64,000 bases of DNA from Xylophilus rhododendri (GTDB lineage: Bacteria > Pseudomonadota > Gammaproteobacteria > Burkholderiales > Burkholderiaceae_C), in assembly GCF_009906855.1 (NCBI RefSeq), contig NZ_CP047650.1, positions 2,480,001-2,544,000 of the forward strand. The letters run 5' to 3'. Positions 25,823 through 34,101 of the stretch are shown piece by piece (the first letter of the stretch is position 1; each line of letters begins with the position of its first letter). Position numbers and translations under genes: made by a program. The notes beneath the pieces were generated by a model that saw only the letters and a program-made list of their open reading frames with translations, searched no databases and was not told the origin of the DNA.

Positions 25823-27658
25823 TCAGCCGTAGGTCTGCTCCACATGGCCGACCAGCAGCTCGTGCAGCTGCTTCTGGGCCCAAAGCGGCGTGAAGGTGTG
25901 GTCGGCGCCCTCCACCACGTGGAAGCGGAAATGGTCCATGCGGCGCAGCCGGGCGGCGCTCTCGCCCAGGTGGGTCTCCACCTCGTCGAGGCCGCCGTCG
26001 TTGGCGCTGAACACCATGAAGACCTTCACGCCGCGCTGCAGCAGGCCGCGGAACAGGGCGAAGACATCGGTGGAGTCCTGCATCTCGGCCAGTGACACCG
26101 GACGTCCGCCGCGCACCACCGAGCCCAGGCGCTTGGCCACGCGTTTGCGGATCAGGCTGGCCACGCCGTAGACGATGACCTTGGTGTCCACCTGGCCGCG
26201 CATCACCCGGCTCCAGGTGCCGCGGTCGAGCAGTCGGCTGCGGTAGAAGCGCAGGGAGCGGATGCCCTTGCGTCGCCGCATCTCCAGCGAATCGCCCTCG
26301 CGCCAGTTGAAGTTCTGCGGATTGATCATGACGATGGAGTCCACCGCCGGCTCGGCGATGGCGCCGCGGAAGGCCATGTAGGCGCCCGAGCACATGCCCA
26401 CCATCACCACATGCGACACGCCCTGGGTCTTCAGGTAGGCGATGGCCTCGTGCACCTCGCCGACGGTGTGGCGAGCGAACAGGTGGTTGTCGCGCTGGCC
26501 CGGCGCGGCCGGGCTTTCGCCGACGCCGCCGATGTCCATGCGCAGCGCCAGGAAGCCCTTGGCGGCCAGCGCCCGGCCCTGGGTCACGTACATGCGGTTG
26601 GGGCCGATGTGGTGGTTGGAGCCGGTGGTCACGAACAGCACCGCCGCGCGGCCGCGCAGGCCCTGCGGCTCGACGGCGCGCGACAGGATGCCGAAGAGAT
26701 TGCCGTGGGCGCCGAAGCGCACCGGCGTGTCGCGCACCGCCACGCCGTCCTGCTTCAGGGTGAAGGCGCCGTCGGTTTCCAGCGCCTGCGGGTGGCCGGC
26801 GCCCTGCATCGGATAACGCGCCTCCAGCCATTCGCGGATCACGCCCAGGGCTTCGTCGGGCACCACCGCATCGAAGGTGTCGCGCATCATGGCCGCGTAG
26901 CCGCCGACCGGCGACTGGGTGACATCGCAGCCGACCGCGCGCAGGTGGCGGGCCAGTTTCTCGTTGGGCGGAATGTCGTCGCGCTCCAGCAGCAGCACGG
27001 CACGGCCGGCGGCGTTCTGGGGGGTGACGATGGATGTCAGGTCCAGCTCGCTCATGGCGGCGATGGCCGCATGGGTGAGCAGGTAGCCGCCGGCTTCCTC
27101 GCCGGCATCGGGCGCATCGGCCTGGCCGGCCAGGCTTTCGCTGCTGCCATCGACGGCGCGCAGGGAACGCATGGCCCGTGTCTCGCGCAGCATCAGCCGG
27201 CCGGAGCTGAAGGGCGCCCAGGCGACGATGCTGTCGGCCCGGCCGGCCGAAGCCTGGGTGGCCGCGGCCAGCGCCAGCGTGGCGCCCATGCGCACGCCGA
27301 ACAGGCTGAGCTTGCTGGCGCCGCTGATGTGCAGGCCGAATTCCACGGCGCGCGAGACGCCCCGGGTCCAGGCGGGAATGCGTTCGGGCGCCTCGTCGGT
27401 GCCGTCCGAATCGCCGGTGCCGTGGTGGTCATAGCGCAGCACCGCGAAGCCGGCGAAGGCCAGGCGCAGGGCCAGCTGGCGGTAGTGGCGGTGGGTGCAG
27501 ATGGCGTCGTAGCCGATCGGATTGCACAGCACCACCAGGCAGTCGCGGCTGCCGCCGTCGGGGCCGGCGGGCGGGTGGTACCAGCCGAAGAGGGTGCGGC
27601 CCTCGCGGTCGAAACTGACCGGACGGGCGTCCAGCGATACGGAGGCGTGGCTGCTCAT
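25823..27658 (-). CDS. Tandem alpha/beta hydrolase protein (two hydrolase domains)
   Basis: A 611-residue protein made of two alpha/beta hydrolase domains (about residues 1-290 and 300-611). Both depart from G-x-S-x-G: domain 1 has GVRMG (121-125, Arg at the nucleophile position) and domain 2 has GMCSG (421-425, Cys423), with Asp in FSANDGG and His in GADHTF as candidate partners. Similar elbows are found in the pair of hydrolases linked to exosortase A systems. Domain 2 could be a Cys-Asp-His hydrolase or acyltransferase; domain 1 may be structural. Last gene of the carrier-protein operon, overlapping the GH2 gene by 4 bp. Confidence 0.82.
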   Translation of the reverse strand: MSSHASVSLDARPVSFDREGRTLFGWYHPPAGPDGGSRDCLVVLCNPIGYDAICTHRHYRQLALRLAFAGFAVLRYDHHGTGDSDGTDEAPERIPAWTRGVSRAVEFGLHISGASKLSLFGVRMGATLALAAATQASAGRADSIVAWAPFSSGRLMLRETRAMRSLRAVDGSSESLAGQADAPDAGEEAGGYLLTHAAIAAMSELDLTSIVTPQNAAGRAVLLLERDDIPPNEKLARHLRAVGCDVTQSPVGGYAAMMRDTFDAVVPDEALGVIREWLEARYPMQGAGHPQALETDGAFTLKQDGVAVRDTPVRFGAHGNLFGILSRAVEPQGLRGRAAVLFVTTGSNHHIGPNRMYVTQGRALAAKGFLALRMDIGGVGESPAAPGQRDNHLFARHTVGEVHEAIAYLKTQGVSHVVMVGMCSGAYMAFRGAIAEPAVDSIVMINPQNFNWREGDSLEMRRRKGIRSLRFYRSRLLDRGTWSRVMRGQVDTKVIVYGVASLIRKRVAKRLGSVVRGGRPVSLAEMQDSTDVFALFRGLLQRGVKVFMVFSANDGGLDEVETHLGESAARLRRMDHFRFHVVEGADHTFTPLWAQKQLHELLVGHVEQTYG

Positions 27659-30189
27659 GCTTGTGTCTCTGTGGCGGCCATCGTGGGCACGCATCGTTCC
27701 GCGCCGTTGGCGGCCTTCAGGCTGGCGCGCAGCCGGCTGCCCGGCTTGCGGGCGCTCAGCTCGACCGTCTTTTCCTCGCCCGGCGCGAGATGGAAATAGT
27801 TGTGGCTGATACGGAAGCCCGGCGCGTCGATGGCCACCGCCTGGGCGAAGCGCGGGCAGCGCACGCTCAGGCGGTAGTGGTCGAGGCCGGCGGGGGCCAT
27901 GGTGGCGCTCAGGCCCAGCGCGGGTTGCACCGCGAAGCCGTGGCCCTGGGGGAAATAGAAGTCCGAGGCGATGGCCTGGCCGGTGGCGGTGTCGCGCAGC
28001 AGCGCATGGGCCAGGTCGTGGCCGGGCGGGCCGAAGCGGTAGGTCCAGGTGCTGTCGGTGAAATGGCCGAAGAGCGCATCGCCACGCACCTGCACGCTGC
28101 CGTGGGCCGGCACGGTGAGGGCCTTGCTGCCTTGCGCGACCTGCTTCTCGCCGTTGCGCCAGAGGGTGAGTTCGACCTCGGCCTCGATCGCCCGCGGCCC
28201 GTCGTTGACCGCATGCAGCGACAGCCCGTTCACGCCTTCGTCGATGGCGAACAGCGCCACCGGCGCCATCGCCCGCTGCAGGTAGAACCAGGCGGCCTTG
28301 GGAATGCCGTGGGCGTCGATCACGCCCCAGCCGGCACCCGGCCACAGGTCGCGCAGGAACCAGACGATGGCGCCGGCGCAGCTCGATCCCTGGCGCCGCC
28401 ATTCGGCCAGGGCCGCCCGCATGGCCTCGCCGCTGGCCAGGCGGCTGAGCGCCAGGTAGCGGTCCATGTCGGCATAGCGCAGGCGCATGGGATCGACGCC
28501 GAAGAGCTGGGCCAGGTAATGGTCGCGCACATCGTCGAAGTCCCAGCCGGCGCTGCTGTCGCGCGGCACGCGGGCCTTCCAGCGGGCATGGTGGATGGGC
28601 GACTGGCCCTCGGCCAGGAAGCCTTCCACCGTCTCGGGTTCGGGCACGTTGGCAAATGCCAGGCATTCGCTGGTGAAACGCACGCCGCTGCGGCGCGCAT
28701 CGGTCAGCGGCTGCAGGTAGGCGCCGACGCCGAAGTAATGCGCCGCGCCGGCATCGACCTGAAAGGGCATGGCGCCGCCGGCCGGGCTCGAAGGCCAGTA
28801 GGGCAGGTCGGGCCGCAGTTCGGCGCCGATGGCGGGCAGCACTTCACCGAAGAGCCGGTTGCGCCACAGCGGCTGCTCCAGCCCCAGCATGGCCGCCTGC
28901 TGCTCCACCTCGCTGTTGCCGCAGAGCAGGCCCAGGCTGGGCGAAAGGCGGGTGCGGGTGAGGAACTGGCGAGCCTCGGCCTCCACGCTGGCGACGAAGC
29001 CCGCGTCCTCGGCCGGATAGTCCATGTTGGCGAACATCCAGTCGTGCCAGAGCAGGATGCCCAGCTCGTCGCACAGGGCGTAGAAATGCTCGGCCTCGTA
29101 GAACATGGTGCCGCCCACACGCAGCATGTTCATGCCGGCATCGCGCGCCAGGGTGAGGGTGGCGCGGACGGCCTGGGGGTCGCCGTGCAGGCGCAGGATG
29201 TCGGTGGTGGTCCAGCAGGCGCCGCGGCAGAAGACACGCACGCCGTTGATGTCGAGCGCGAAGTCGTCGCCCTGGCTGTGCAGCTCGATGCTTCTGAAGC
29301 CGGTGCGGCCGAGGTCACGCTGCTGCACCGCGCCATCGACCGTCAGCACCAGCGAGACGGCGTACAGCTCGGGCGTTCCATGGGTGTGCGGCCACCAGCG
29401 CTGCACCTGCTCGATGGTGACGGAGCCGCTGGCCGACCAGTGCGTCGCGTCGATGCGGGCCAGGGCCAGCACGGCCTCGGTATCGCCCACCCGCAGGCGG
29501 GCTTCGATCTGCCCGGTGGGCTGTTCACCGGCGATACGCAGCACGCCATCGAAACGCACGCTGCCCGTGTCGCCCTGCAGTTCGGCGAAGCAGTCGGTGC
29601 GCAGCCATTCCATGCCCGGACGCCGCTCCAGCCGCACCGGCTTCCAGGGGCCGATGGCGGGCACGGCGGGTGTCCAGCCGGGGATGCGGCCGAGCAGGCT
29701 GGCGCGTATCCAGCGCAGCTGCTGCTGTTCCACCAGCCGGGTGCGCCAGCGCGGGCGCGGACGGCGTGCCGTCAGCGCCTGCTGCACCGAGGCGAAGCGG
29801 ATCAGCAGCTCGTGGCTGCCGGCCTGCAGGCGGCCGGCGAGGTCCACCTCGTGCGCCAGGAACATATTGTCCGAACGCAGGATGGACTCGCCATCCAGCC
29901 AGCATTCGGCCAGCGTGGCCAGGCCTTCGAAGACCAGTACGTCACGCTCGCCCGGCGCGGCGACGGCGGGCGTTTCGAAGCGGCAGCGGTACCAGCAGTC
30001 CTGGGCGTCGAGCGGCGGCAGGCGGTCGAAATCGGCCTGGCCGGCGTCGAACAGCGCGGCCATCGCCGTGCCGGGCACGGCGGCCGGACACCAGGCGAGG
30101 GCATGTTCCGCGAAGGCCTGCGGATCGGTGGCACTGCCGGCCGGCAGCATCGCCATCTGCCAATCGGCCAATACGAGCGCAGCCGCCAT
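27655..30189 (-). CDS. Glycoside hydrolase family 2 (beta-mannosidase-like)
   Basis: An 844-residue GH2 enzyme. An N-terminal sugar-binding jelly roll (DCWYRCRFE, FEGLATLAECWLDG), an immunoglobulin-like domain and a TIM barrel follow each other in the usual order. The barrel has GMNMLRVGGTMFYEAEHFYALCDELGILLWHDWMF region, the acid/base motif GNSE (about residue 408) and the nucleophile motif FTSECLAF. Most similar in outline to beta-mannosidases. There is no signal peptide, so it acts in the cytoplasm. A sugar hydrolase inside an aminoacyl-carrier-protein operon is unexpected and suggests a glycosylated product or intermediate. It is 3 bp from DUF1839. Confidence 0.85.
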   Translation of the reverse strand: MAAALVLADWQMAMLPAGSATDPQAFAEHALAWCPAAVPGTAMAALFDAGQADFDRLPPLDAQDCWYRCRFETPAVAAPGERDVLVFEGLATLAECWLDGESILRSDNMFLAHEVDLAGRLQAGSHELLIRFASVQQALTARRPRPRWRTRLVEQQQLRWIRASLLGRIPGWTPAVPAIGPWKPVRLERRPGMEWLRTDCFAELQGDTGSVRFDGVLRIAGEQPTGQIEARLRVGDTEAVLALARIDATHWSASGSVTIEQVQRWWPHTHGTPELYAVSLVLTVDGAVQQRDLGRTGFRSIELHSQGDDFALDINGVRVFCRGACWTTTDILRLHGDPQAVRATLTLARDAGMNMLRVGGTMFYEAEHFYALCDELGILLWHDWMFANMDYPAEDAGFVASVEAEARQFLTRTRLSPSLGLLCGNSEVEQQAAMLGLEQPLWRNRLFGEVLPAIGAELRPDLPYWPSSPAGGAMPFQVDAGAAHYFGVGAYLQPLTDARRSGVRFTSECLAFANVPEPETVEGFLAEGQSPIHHARWKARVPRDSSAGWDFDDVRDHYLAQLFGVDPMRLRYADMDRYLALSRLASGEAMRAALAEWRRQGSSCAGAIVWFLRDLWPGAGWGVIDAHGIPKAAWFYLQRAMAPVALFAIDEGVNGLSLHAVNDGPRAIEAEVELTLWRNGEKQVAQGSKALTVPAHGSVQVRGDALFGHFTDSTWTYRFGPPGHDLAHALLRDTATGQAIASDFYFPQGHGFAVQPALGLSATMAPAGLDHYRLSVRCPRFAQAVAIDAPGFRISHNYFHLAPGEEKTVELSARKPGSRLRASLKAANGAERCVPTMAATETQA

Positions 30190-30192
30190 GCC

Positions 30193-31218
30193 CTAGCCGT
30201 AGCGGCGTGTCAGGCAGTCCATGCCGGCGGACCAGGCACGCGCCATGTCCTGCAGCAGCTCCTGGAACTGCACCTGCCGCCCGGTGTTGACCGCACGCGC
30301 GGTCTTCAGCAGCAGGGCCTTGGTGCCGGAGGAGATCTCCAGGAAGGCGGTCTGCGCGGTCGCCAGGCCCGGCTCGCCGTGCGCGCTCAGCCAGGCCAGG
30401 TAGCTGGCGGCCAGCTCGAAATTGGCGCCCAGCTGGCGCAGGGTGGCGAAGGCATAGCGGTGGTAGAAGCTCAGGCCCTCGCGCTGCAGCCAGGCCACGT
30501 CGGCGGGGTAACGCGCGGCGAAACGCTCGATCGGGTTCTCGCGCGGCAGCCGTGCCAGGTGCGAACGCAGCAGCTTGATCGAGGTGGCGACGAGCGCGGC
30601 GGGCGTGCTCTCGCGCAGCCGGTCGATGCGGGCGAACTCGGCGAAGAAGGGCATGTAGCCGGGGTCGTGCGGATAGTCGAGCCGGAACAGATGGGCGAAA
30701 TCCTCGCCGCCCAGCTCGAAGTAGCCGGCATTGTGGAAATAGCCCAGCCGGCGCTGCTCCAGGTCCACCGCATTGATGACGATGGTGCTCTTGGTGTGCT
30801 GCTCGCGGTAGTCGGTGCCGGCGGTGTCGGGCATCCAGAAGGCATCGGCCTCGGTGAACACCAGCTTGCCTTCGCCCACATGGTGCAGCGCATGCTCCAG
30901 GATGTTGCCGCGCCAGACATTGAGCTCTTCCACCTCGATGCCGTAGAGCTCCTCCAGGTCGCGGTGCGGCGGCTTGAAGAAGGTCCACTGGTCGCCCTCG
31001 AAGGACAGGGCCACGGTGAAGGCCAGCATGGCCTCGGGCTGCAGGCCGAGCGCGTGCAGCGCCTCGATCCACACGTCCGCATAGCAGTTCTTCTGCACCC
31101 AGGCCTGGTCCTCGCGGTGCAGCGCATGGACCTGGTAGCCCTCGGCGGCGATCGGGAGCACGCGGGCGCTGGCAGCCTGTGCCAGCTCGGCCGTTTCCCG
31201 CTGCTCCATCGCGCTCAT
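30193..31218 (-). CDS. DUF1839 family protein
   Basis: A 341-residue soluble protein recognised as DUF1839, a family with no assigned activity. Visible landmarks are DQWTFFKPPHRDLEELYGIEVEELNVWR (about residues 75-102), FWMPDTAGTDYREQHTKSTI and LFRLDYPHD. The first half has a papain- or transglutaminase-like look (Asp/His-rich with conserved Trp), but this is not established. The gene overlaps the ligase gene by 4 bp, and the family is known to occur beside amino acid:carrier protein ligases, so it probably acts on the aminoacyl-carrier product. A Met at 31209 is an alternative start. Confidence 0.8.
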   Translation of the reverse strand: MSAMEQRETAELAQAASARVLPIAAEGYQVHALHREDQAWVQKNCYADVWIEALHALGLQPEAMLAFTVALSFEGDQWTFFKPPHRDLEELYGIEVEELNVWRGNILEHALHHVGEGKLVFTEADAFWMPDTAGTDYREQHTKSTIVINAVDLEQRRLGYFHNAGYFELGGEDFAHLFRLDYPHDPGYMPFFAEFARIDRLRESTPAALVATSIKLLRSHLARLPRENPIERFAARYPADVAWLQREGLSFYHRYAFATLRQLGANFELAASYLAWLSAHGEPGLATAQTAFLEISSGTKALLLKTARAVNTGRQVQFQELLQDMARAWSAGMDCLTRRYG

Positions 31219-32129
31219 GCCTGTTCGGGCCAGAGCCGCGCGCGCACGCCTTCTGGCCACCGGGCCGGATCGAAGCCGTGGTGCTTGAACAGCGCCATGC
31301 AGACCCGCTCCAGGCCGAAGCCCAGGCAGGCGGTCTGCGCCTGCTCGCCGTTGGCCTGCAGGATGTCGAAGGTCTTGGAGAAATAGTCCTGGTGGTAGTT
31401 GAAGGAGCAGACCGCGGTCGGCTTTTCTTCGGAGATCACCGGCACCACCACTTCGAACTTGAGCTTCTGCTCCTTCTGCGCATTGGCCAGGATCTTGCCG
31501 ACGCGGCCGAAGAAGGGATCGCTGGCGACTTCCTCCTGGGCCGGCAGGCCGAGCGAGCGCAGCAGGTCCAGGCCGCGCTGCAGCCACATGTCGCGCCACT
31601 CCAGCACCTCGTCGGGCGAGCCCACGCGCACGAACTCGCGCACGCGGAAGGCCTGCATGCGGGTGGGTTCGTCCGAGGGTTCGTGGCGGAACACCCAGTG
31701 CGTCATGTCCACCAGCCGGCCGCCCGCGGGCAGGGTGCCGGTGAAGCTGGGATAGACCGGATAGCAGGCCGCCGGGATCAGCATCACGCCGGTGCGCTCC
31801 ATCATGTCGTCGTAGGACTGGCCTTCGGCGATGCGCTGCACCAGCTTGGGATGGTCGCCGGCGCTGCCGCAGAAGCAGACCACGCCCATGGCCAGCTGCG
31901 GGAACGACTTCATGTAGCCGCTCTTCTCGAAGATGCCGCGCGCCAGGGTGGGCGGGAAGGTGAACTTCTCGGCCTTGTCGTCCTGCGCGATGCGGCCGAC
32001 CAGCGCGTTGAAGCGCTCCAGCACATCCTCGAACACCGCGTTGCGGCCGAACACGCCGGGTTCGCCAGAAGGCACGATGAGTCCGCTGGCAACCAGTCCG
32101 TCGTAGAGGGATTTGGAGTCGTATTGCAT
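31215..32129 (-). CDS. Amino acid:[carrier protein] ligase (truncated seryl-tRNA synthetase homologue)
   Basis: A 304-residue class II aminoacyl-tRNA synthetase-like enzyme that lacks the tRNA-binding arm. Motif 2 reads FRHEPSDEPTRMQAFRVREFVRVG and motif 3 GFGLERVCMALFKHHG. Cys and Glu residues (CYPVYPSF, HEPSDEPTRM, TACLGFGLER) fit the zinc site of atypical SerRS proteins. Characterised Bradyrhizobium homologues (Mocibob and colleagues, 2010) activate Gly or Ala and load it on the phosphopantetheine arm of a carrier protein rather than tRNA. The carrier gene is two genes upstream. ATG 32129 is chosen; it is 19 bp from the preceding stop. Confidence 0.88.
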   Translation of the reverse strand: MQYDSKSLYDGLVASGLIVPSGEPGVFGRNAVFEDVLERFNALVGRIAQDDKAEKFTFPPTLARGIFEKSGYMKSFPQLAMGVVCFCGSAGDHPKLVQRIAEGQSYDDMMERTGVMLIPAACYPVYPSFTGTLPAGGRLVDMTHWVFRHEPSDEPTRMQAFRVREFVRVGSPDEVLEWRDMWLQRGLDLLRSLGLPAQEEVASDPFFGRVGKILANAQKEQKLKFEVVVPVISEEKPTAVCSFNYHQDYFSKTFDILQANGEQAQTACLGFGLERVCMALFKHHGFDPARWPEGVRARLWPEQA

Positions 32130-32148
32130 GGCTCGGTGGCGGTGACGC

Positions 32149-33321
32149 TCAGGCGTCCTTGTAGACAAGCAGCATGGAGGCGCTGCGGCCGTAGATGCGG
32201 TCGTTGCCGATCATCAGCTGGGCCGAATGCGCATCGCGCAGATGGCGGCCCAGGCTGAACTTGCTGTCGTTCTTGTAGCCCTGGATGCCGCAGATCAGGA
32301 GCGCCTGGTGCACGATCTGCACCACCAGGGTGGAGCAGGAGATCTTCAGGTTGTTCATCTTCAGCGCGAAGCCGAGCGTGAGCAGCGATTCGTTGCCCTC
32401 TGCGCTTTCCTGCAGCTCCTGGCAGTCGCGCGCCACGTCGTGCACGTTGGAGCGCATCGACTGCAGGGTGTTCGACAGCTCGGCCAGGCGCAGCGCGGTC
32501 GGCGGCACGGTGCCGGGATTGCGCCGGGCCTCGGCGCGCACGGAAGAGGCGGCGCGGCTCATGGCGTCCGAGGCGATGCCCAGCCACAGGCCGGACCACA
32601 GGATGTGCGAGTACGGCACCATGGTCTGGCCGGAGGAGTCGGCATAGTCGCCGGGCAGGATCTGCGCCGCGTCGCCCCTGGAGCGGAACTTGAAGCCGGG
32701 GCTGCAGGTGCCGCGCATGCCCAGGGTGTCCCACTGGCTGGTCTGCTCCAGCGTGTACTGGCCGCGCCGCACCAGCACCATCACCTGGTCGCTGCGGGCG
32801 GCCGCCAGATCGCGCCGGCAGGTCACCAGCAGCTCGTCGGCATGGGCGCCGTAGGAGACGGTGGTGGCATCCTTGTTGAGCACGAAGCGGTCGCCATCGA
32901 CCTCCACGGCGCAGATGCTGGAGCGGGTGTCGCCGCCCACGCCCACCTCGGAGGTGATGGAACCGATCAGCAATTGCTTGTCGACCAGCTCGCGGCAGTA
33001 CTGCCGGAAGAATTCCGAGCCCAGGCCGTGCCGCACGATGCAGGCCACCTGGATCTGGTGCATGGCGAACACCATGGCGGTGGCCGCGCAGTACTGGCCG
33101 AGCGCGGTGCAGACCGCGGTCAGCTCCACCATCTTCATGCCCATGCCGCCGAGTTCCTGCGGCACCAGGGCCGACAGCAGCCTGGCGTCCTTCAGCGCGG
33201 CGATGGCCTCGGCGGGAAAACGCGCGTTGCGGTCCACCTCCGCGGCATGGACGGCGGCGATCTCGCTGCCGATGCGGTGGGCCAGCTCCACGTTGGCGCC
33301 CTGGCTTGCGTCGTTGCTCAT
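32149..33321 (-). CDS. Acyl-CoA dehydrogenase-like flavoprotein
   Basis: A 390-residue acyl-CoA dehydrogenase-fold protein that presumably acts on the aminoacyl-carrier thioester. Recognisable parts are FPAEAIAALKDARLLSALVPQELGGMGM (about 35-62), SITSEVGVGGDTR, WDTLGMRGTCSPGF and the C-terminal GIQGYKNDSKFSLGRHLRDAHSAQLMIGNDRI. At the place of the catalytic Glu in medium-chain enzymes (Y-E-G-T) the protein has M-I-G-N, so the usual base is missing. It may have a base elsewhere or do a different flavin reaction. Encoded between the carrier protein and the ligase. Confidence 0.84.
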   Translation of the reverse strand: MSNDASQGANVELAHRIGSEIAAVHAAEVDRNARFPAEAIAALKDARLLSALVPQELGGMGMKMVELTAVCTALGQYCAATAMVFAMHQIQVACIVRHGLGSEFFRQYCRELVDKQLLIGSITSEVGVGGDTRSSICAVEVDGDRFVLNKDATTVSYGAHADELLVTCRRDLAAARSDQVMVLVRRGQYTLEQTSQWDTLGMRGTCSPGFKFRSRGDAAQILPGDYADSSGQTMVPYSHILWSGLWLGIASDAMSRAASSVRAEARRNPGTVPPTALRLAELSNTLQSMRSNVHDVARDCQELQESAEGNESLLTLGFALKMNNLKISCSTLVVQIVHQALLICGIQGYKNDSKFSLGRHLRDAHSAQLMIGNDRIYGRSASMLLVYKDA

Positions 33322-33360
33322 GCTGATGGGACCTCTAGGCGGCTGACGATGGCGCTTTTT

Positions 33361-33606
33361 TCAGGAAGCGGTGAGTTCTTCGATGGCGTCGCGGATGCTG
33401 GCGATGCTGCCGAACACGCCGCGCTTGAGCATGCGGTCCGGGAATTCGATGTCGAACTGGCCTTCCAGGCCCAGCATCACATTGACGCTGGCATGCGAGG
33501 TGAGGCCGGCCTGGTAGAGGTCGGCGTCCTCGGCCAGGGTGTCGGCATCGGCGGAGAGCCGGCCATGGGCCTTGAGGATCTGGCGGATGTCGTCGGTGGT
33601 GCTCAA
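33361..33606 (-). CDS. Acyl/aminoacyl carrier protein
   Basis: An 81-residue carrier protein. The phosphopantetheine site is Ser37 in AGLTSHASVNVML, where Leu-Thr-Ser replaces the Asp-Ser-Leu of fatty-acid ACPs; this LTSH form is what I recall from the carriers paired with SerRS-like ligases. Acidic helix II continues LEGQFDIEFPDRML. It is the first gene of the six-gene operon running to 25823, and an AcpS-type transferase gene lies 98 bp upstream on the same strand. Confidence 0.88.
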   Translation of the reverse strand: MSTTDDIRQILKAHGRLSADADTLAEDADLYQAGLTSHASVNVMLGLEGQFDIEFPDRMLKRGVFGSIASIRDAIEELTAS

Positions 33607-33704
33607 TTTCTGCGCCCTGTAATGCCTGTCGGCAGTTCTAACTTTTGCTTACCCTTCGCAGTCTAGTGCAGCGCACCGGGGTTTGCACCCACAAGCAAAC
33701 AGGT
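33607..33704. promoter_or_regulatory. Promoter region of the carrier-protein operon with inverted repeat
   Basis: This 98-bp gap precedes the carrier-protein gene. It holds the inverted repeat GTTTGC (33681-33686) / GCAAAC (33695-33700) with an 8-bp spacer, a possible operator or the end hairpin of the preceding transferase gene. No clear GTATAC motif of the neighbouring regulon is present here. Confidence 0.4.
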
Positions 33705-34091
33705 TCAGCTGTCTATCGTCGCAGCCACCACGGCGATCGCCATGCTGCGTTCGTGGCTCAGGCTGAGGGAAAGGTCGACGATGCCGGCGGCGTCGGCGAG
33801 GCGACGGGCGCTGTCGTGCAGCTTGAGTTCGACCCAGCCTTCGGGCGTCTTCACCACCTCGATCGAGCGCCAGGGAATGCCGCCGCCCACCGGCCGCAGC
33901 ACCTTCATGCAGGCCTCCTTGGCGGCGAAACGGGCGGCCAGGCGCTGGGCCATTTCCTCGCCGCCGGCCTCGCAGTAGGCGATCTCGTCCGGGGTGAAGA
34001 TGCGTTCGAGGTAGCGGCGGCCGAAGCGCTCGCAGGATTCGGCGATGCTGGCGACTTCGATCAGGTCGGTGCCGATGCGGACCTGAACCAT
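33705..34091 (-). CDS. AcpS-type 4'-phosphopantetheinyl transferase
   Basis: A 128-residue group I phosphopantetheinyl transferase that moves the CoA arm to a carrier protein serine. It carries the magnesium-binding Asp9 (RIGTDLIEV) and Glu59 (RFAAKEACMKVL), with LERIFTPDEIAYC between, exactly the AcpS layout. LSLSHERSMAIAVV ends the fold. It is encoded directly after the gntR gene (10 bp) and before the carrier-protein operon, so it is probably dedicated to that carrier rather than to fatty acid synthesis. Confidence 0.88.
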   Translation of the reverse strand: MVQVRIGTDLIEVASIAESCERFGRRYLERIFTPDEIAYCEAGGEEMAQRLAARFAAKEACMKVLRPVGGGIPWRSIEVVKTPEGWVELKLHDSARRLADAAGIVDLSLSLSHERSMAIAVVAATIDS

Positions 34092-34101
34092 GGCATCGCT
34101 C

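Noticed and set aside
27661..31386. Very long open frame (1241 codons) on the plus strand opposite the GH2/DUF1839 genes
   Set aside because: It is an antisense shadow of GC-rich real genes; its protein has low-complexity Gly/Ala/Gln composition, no domain, and the minus-strand genes are clear homologues.
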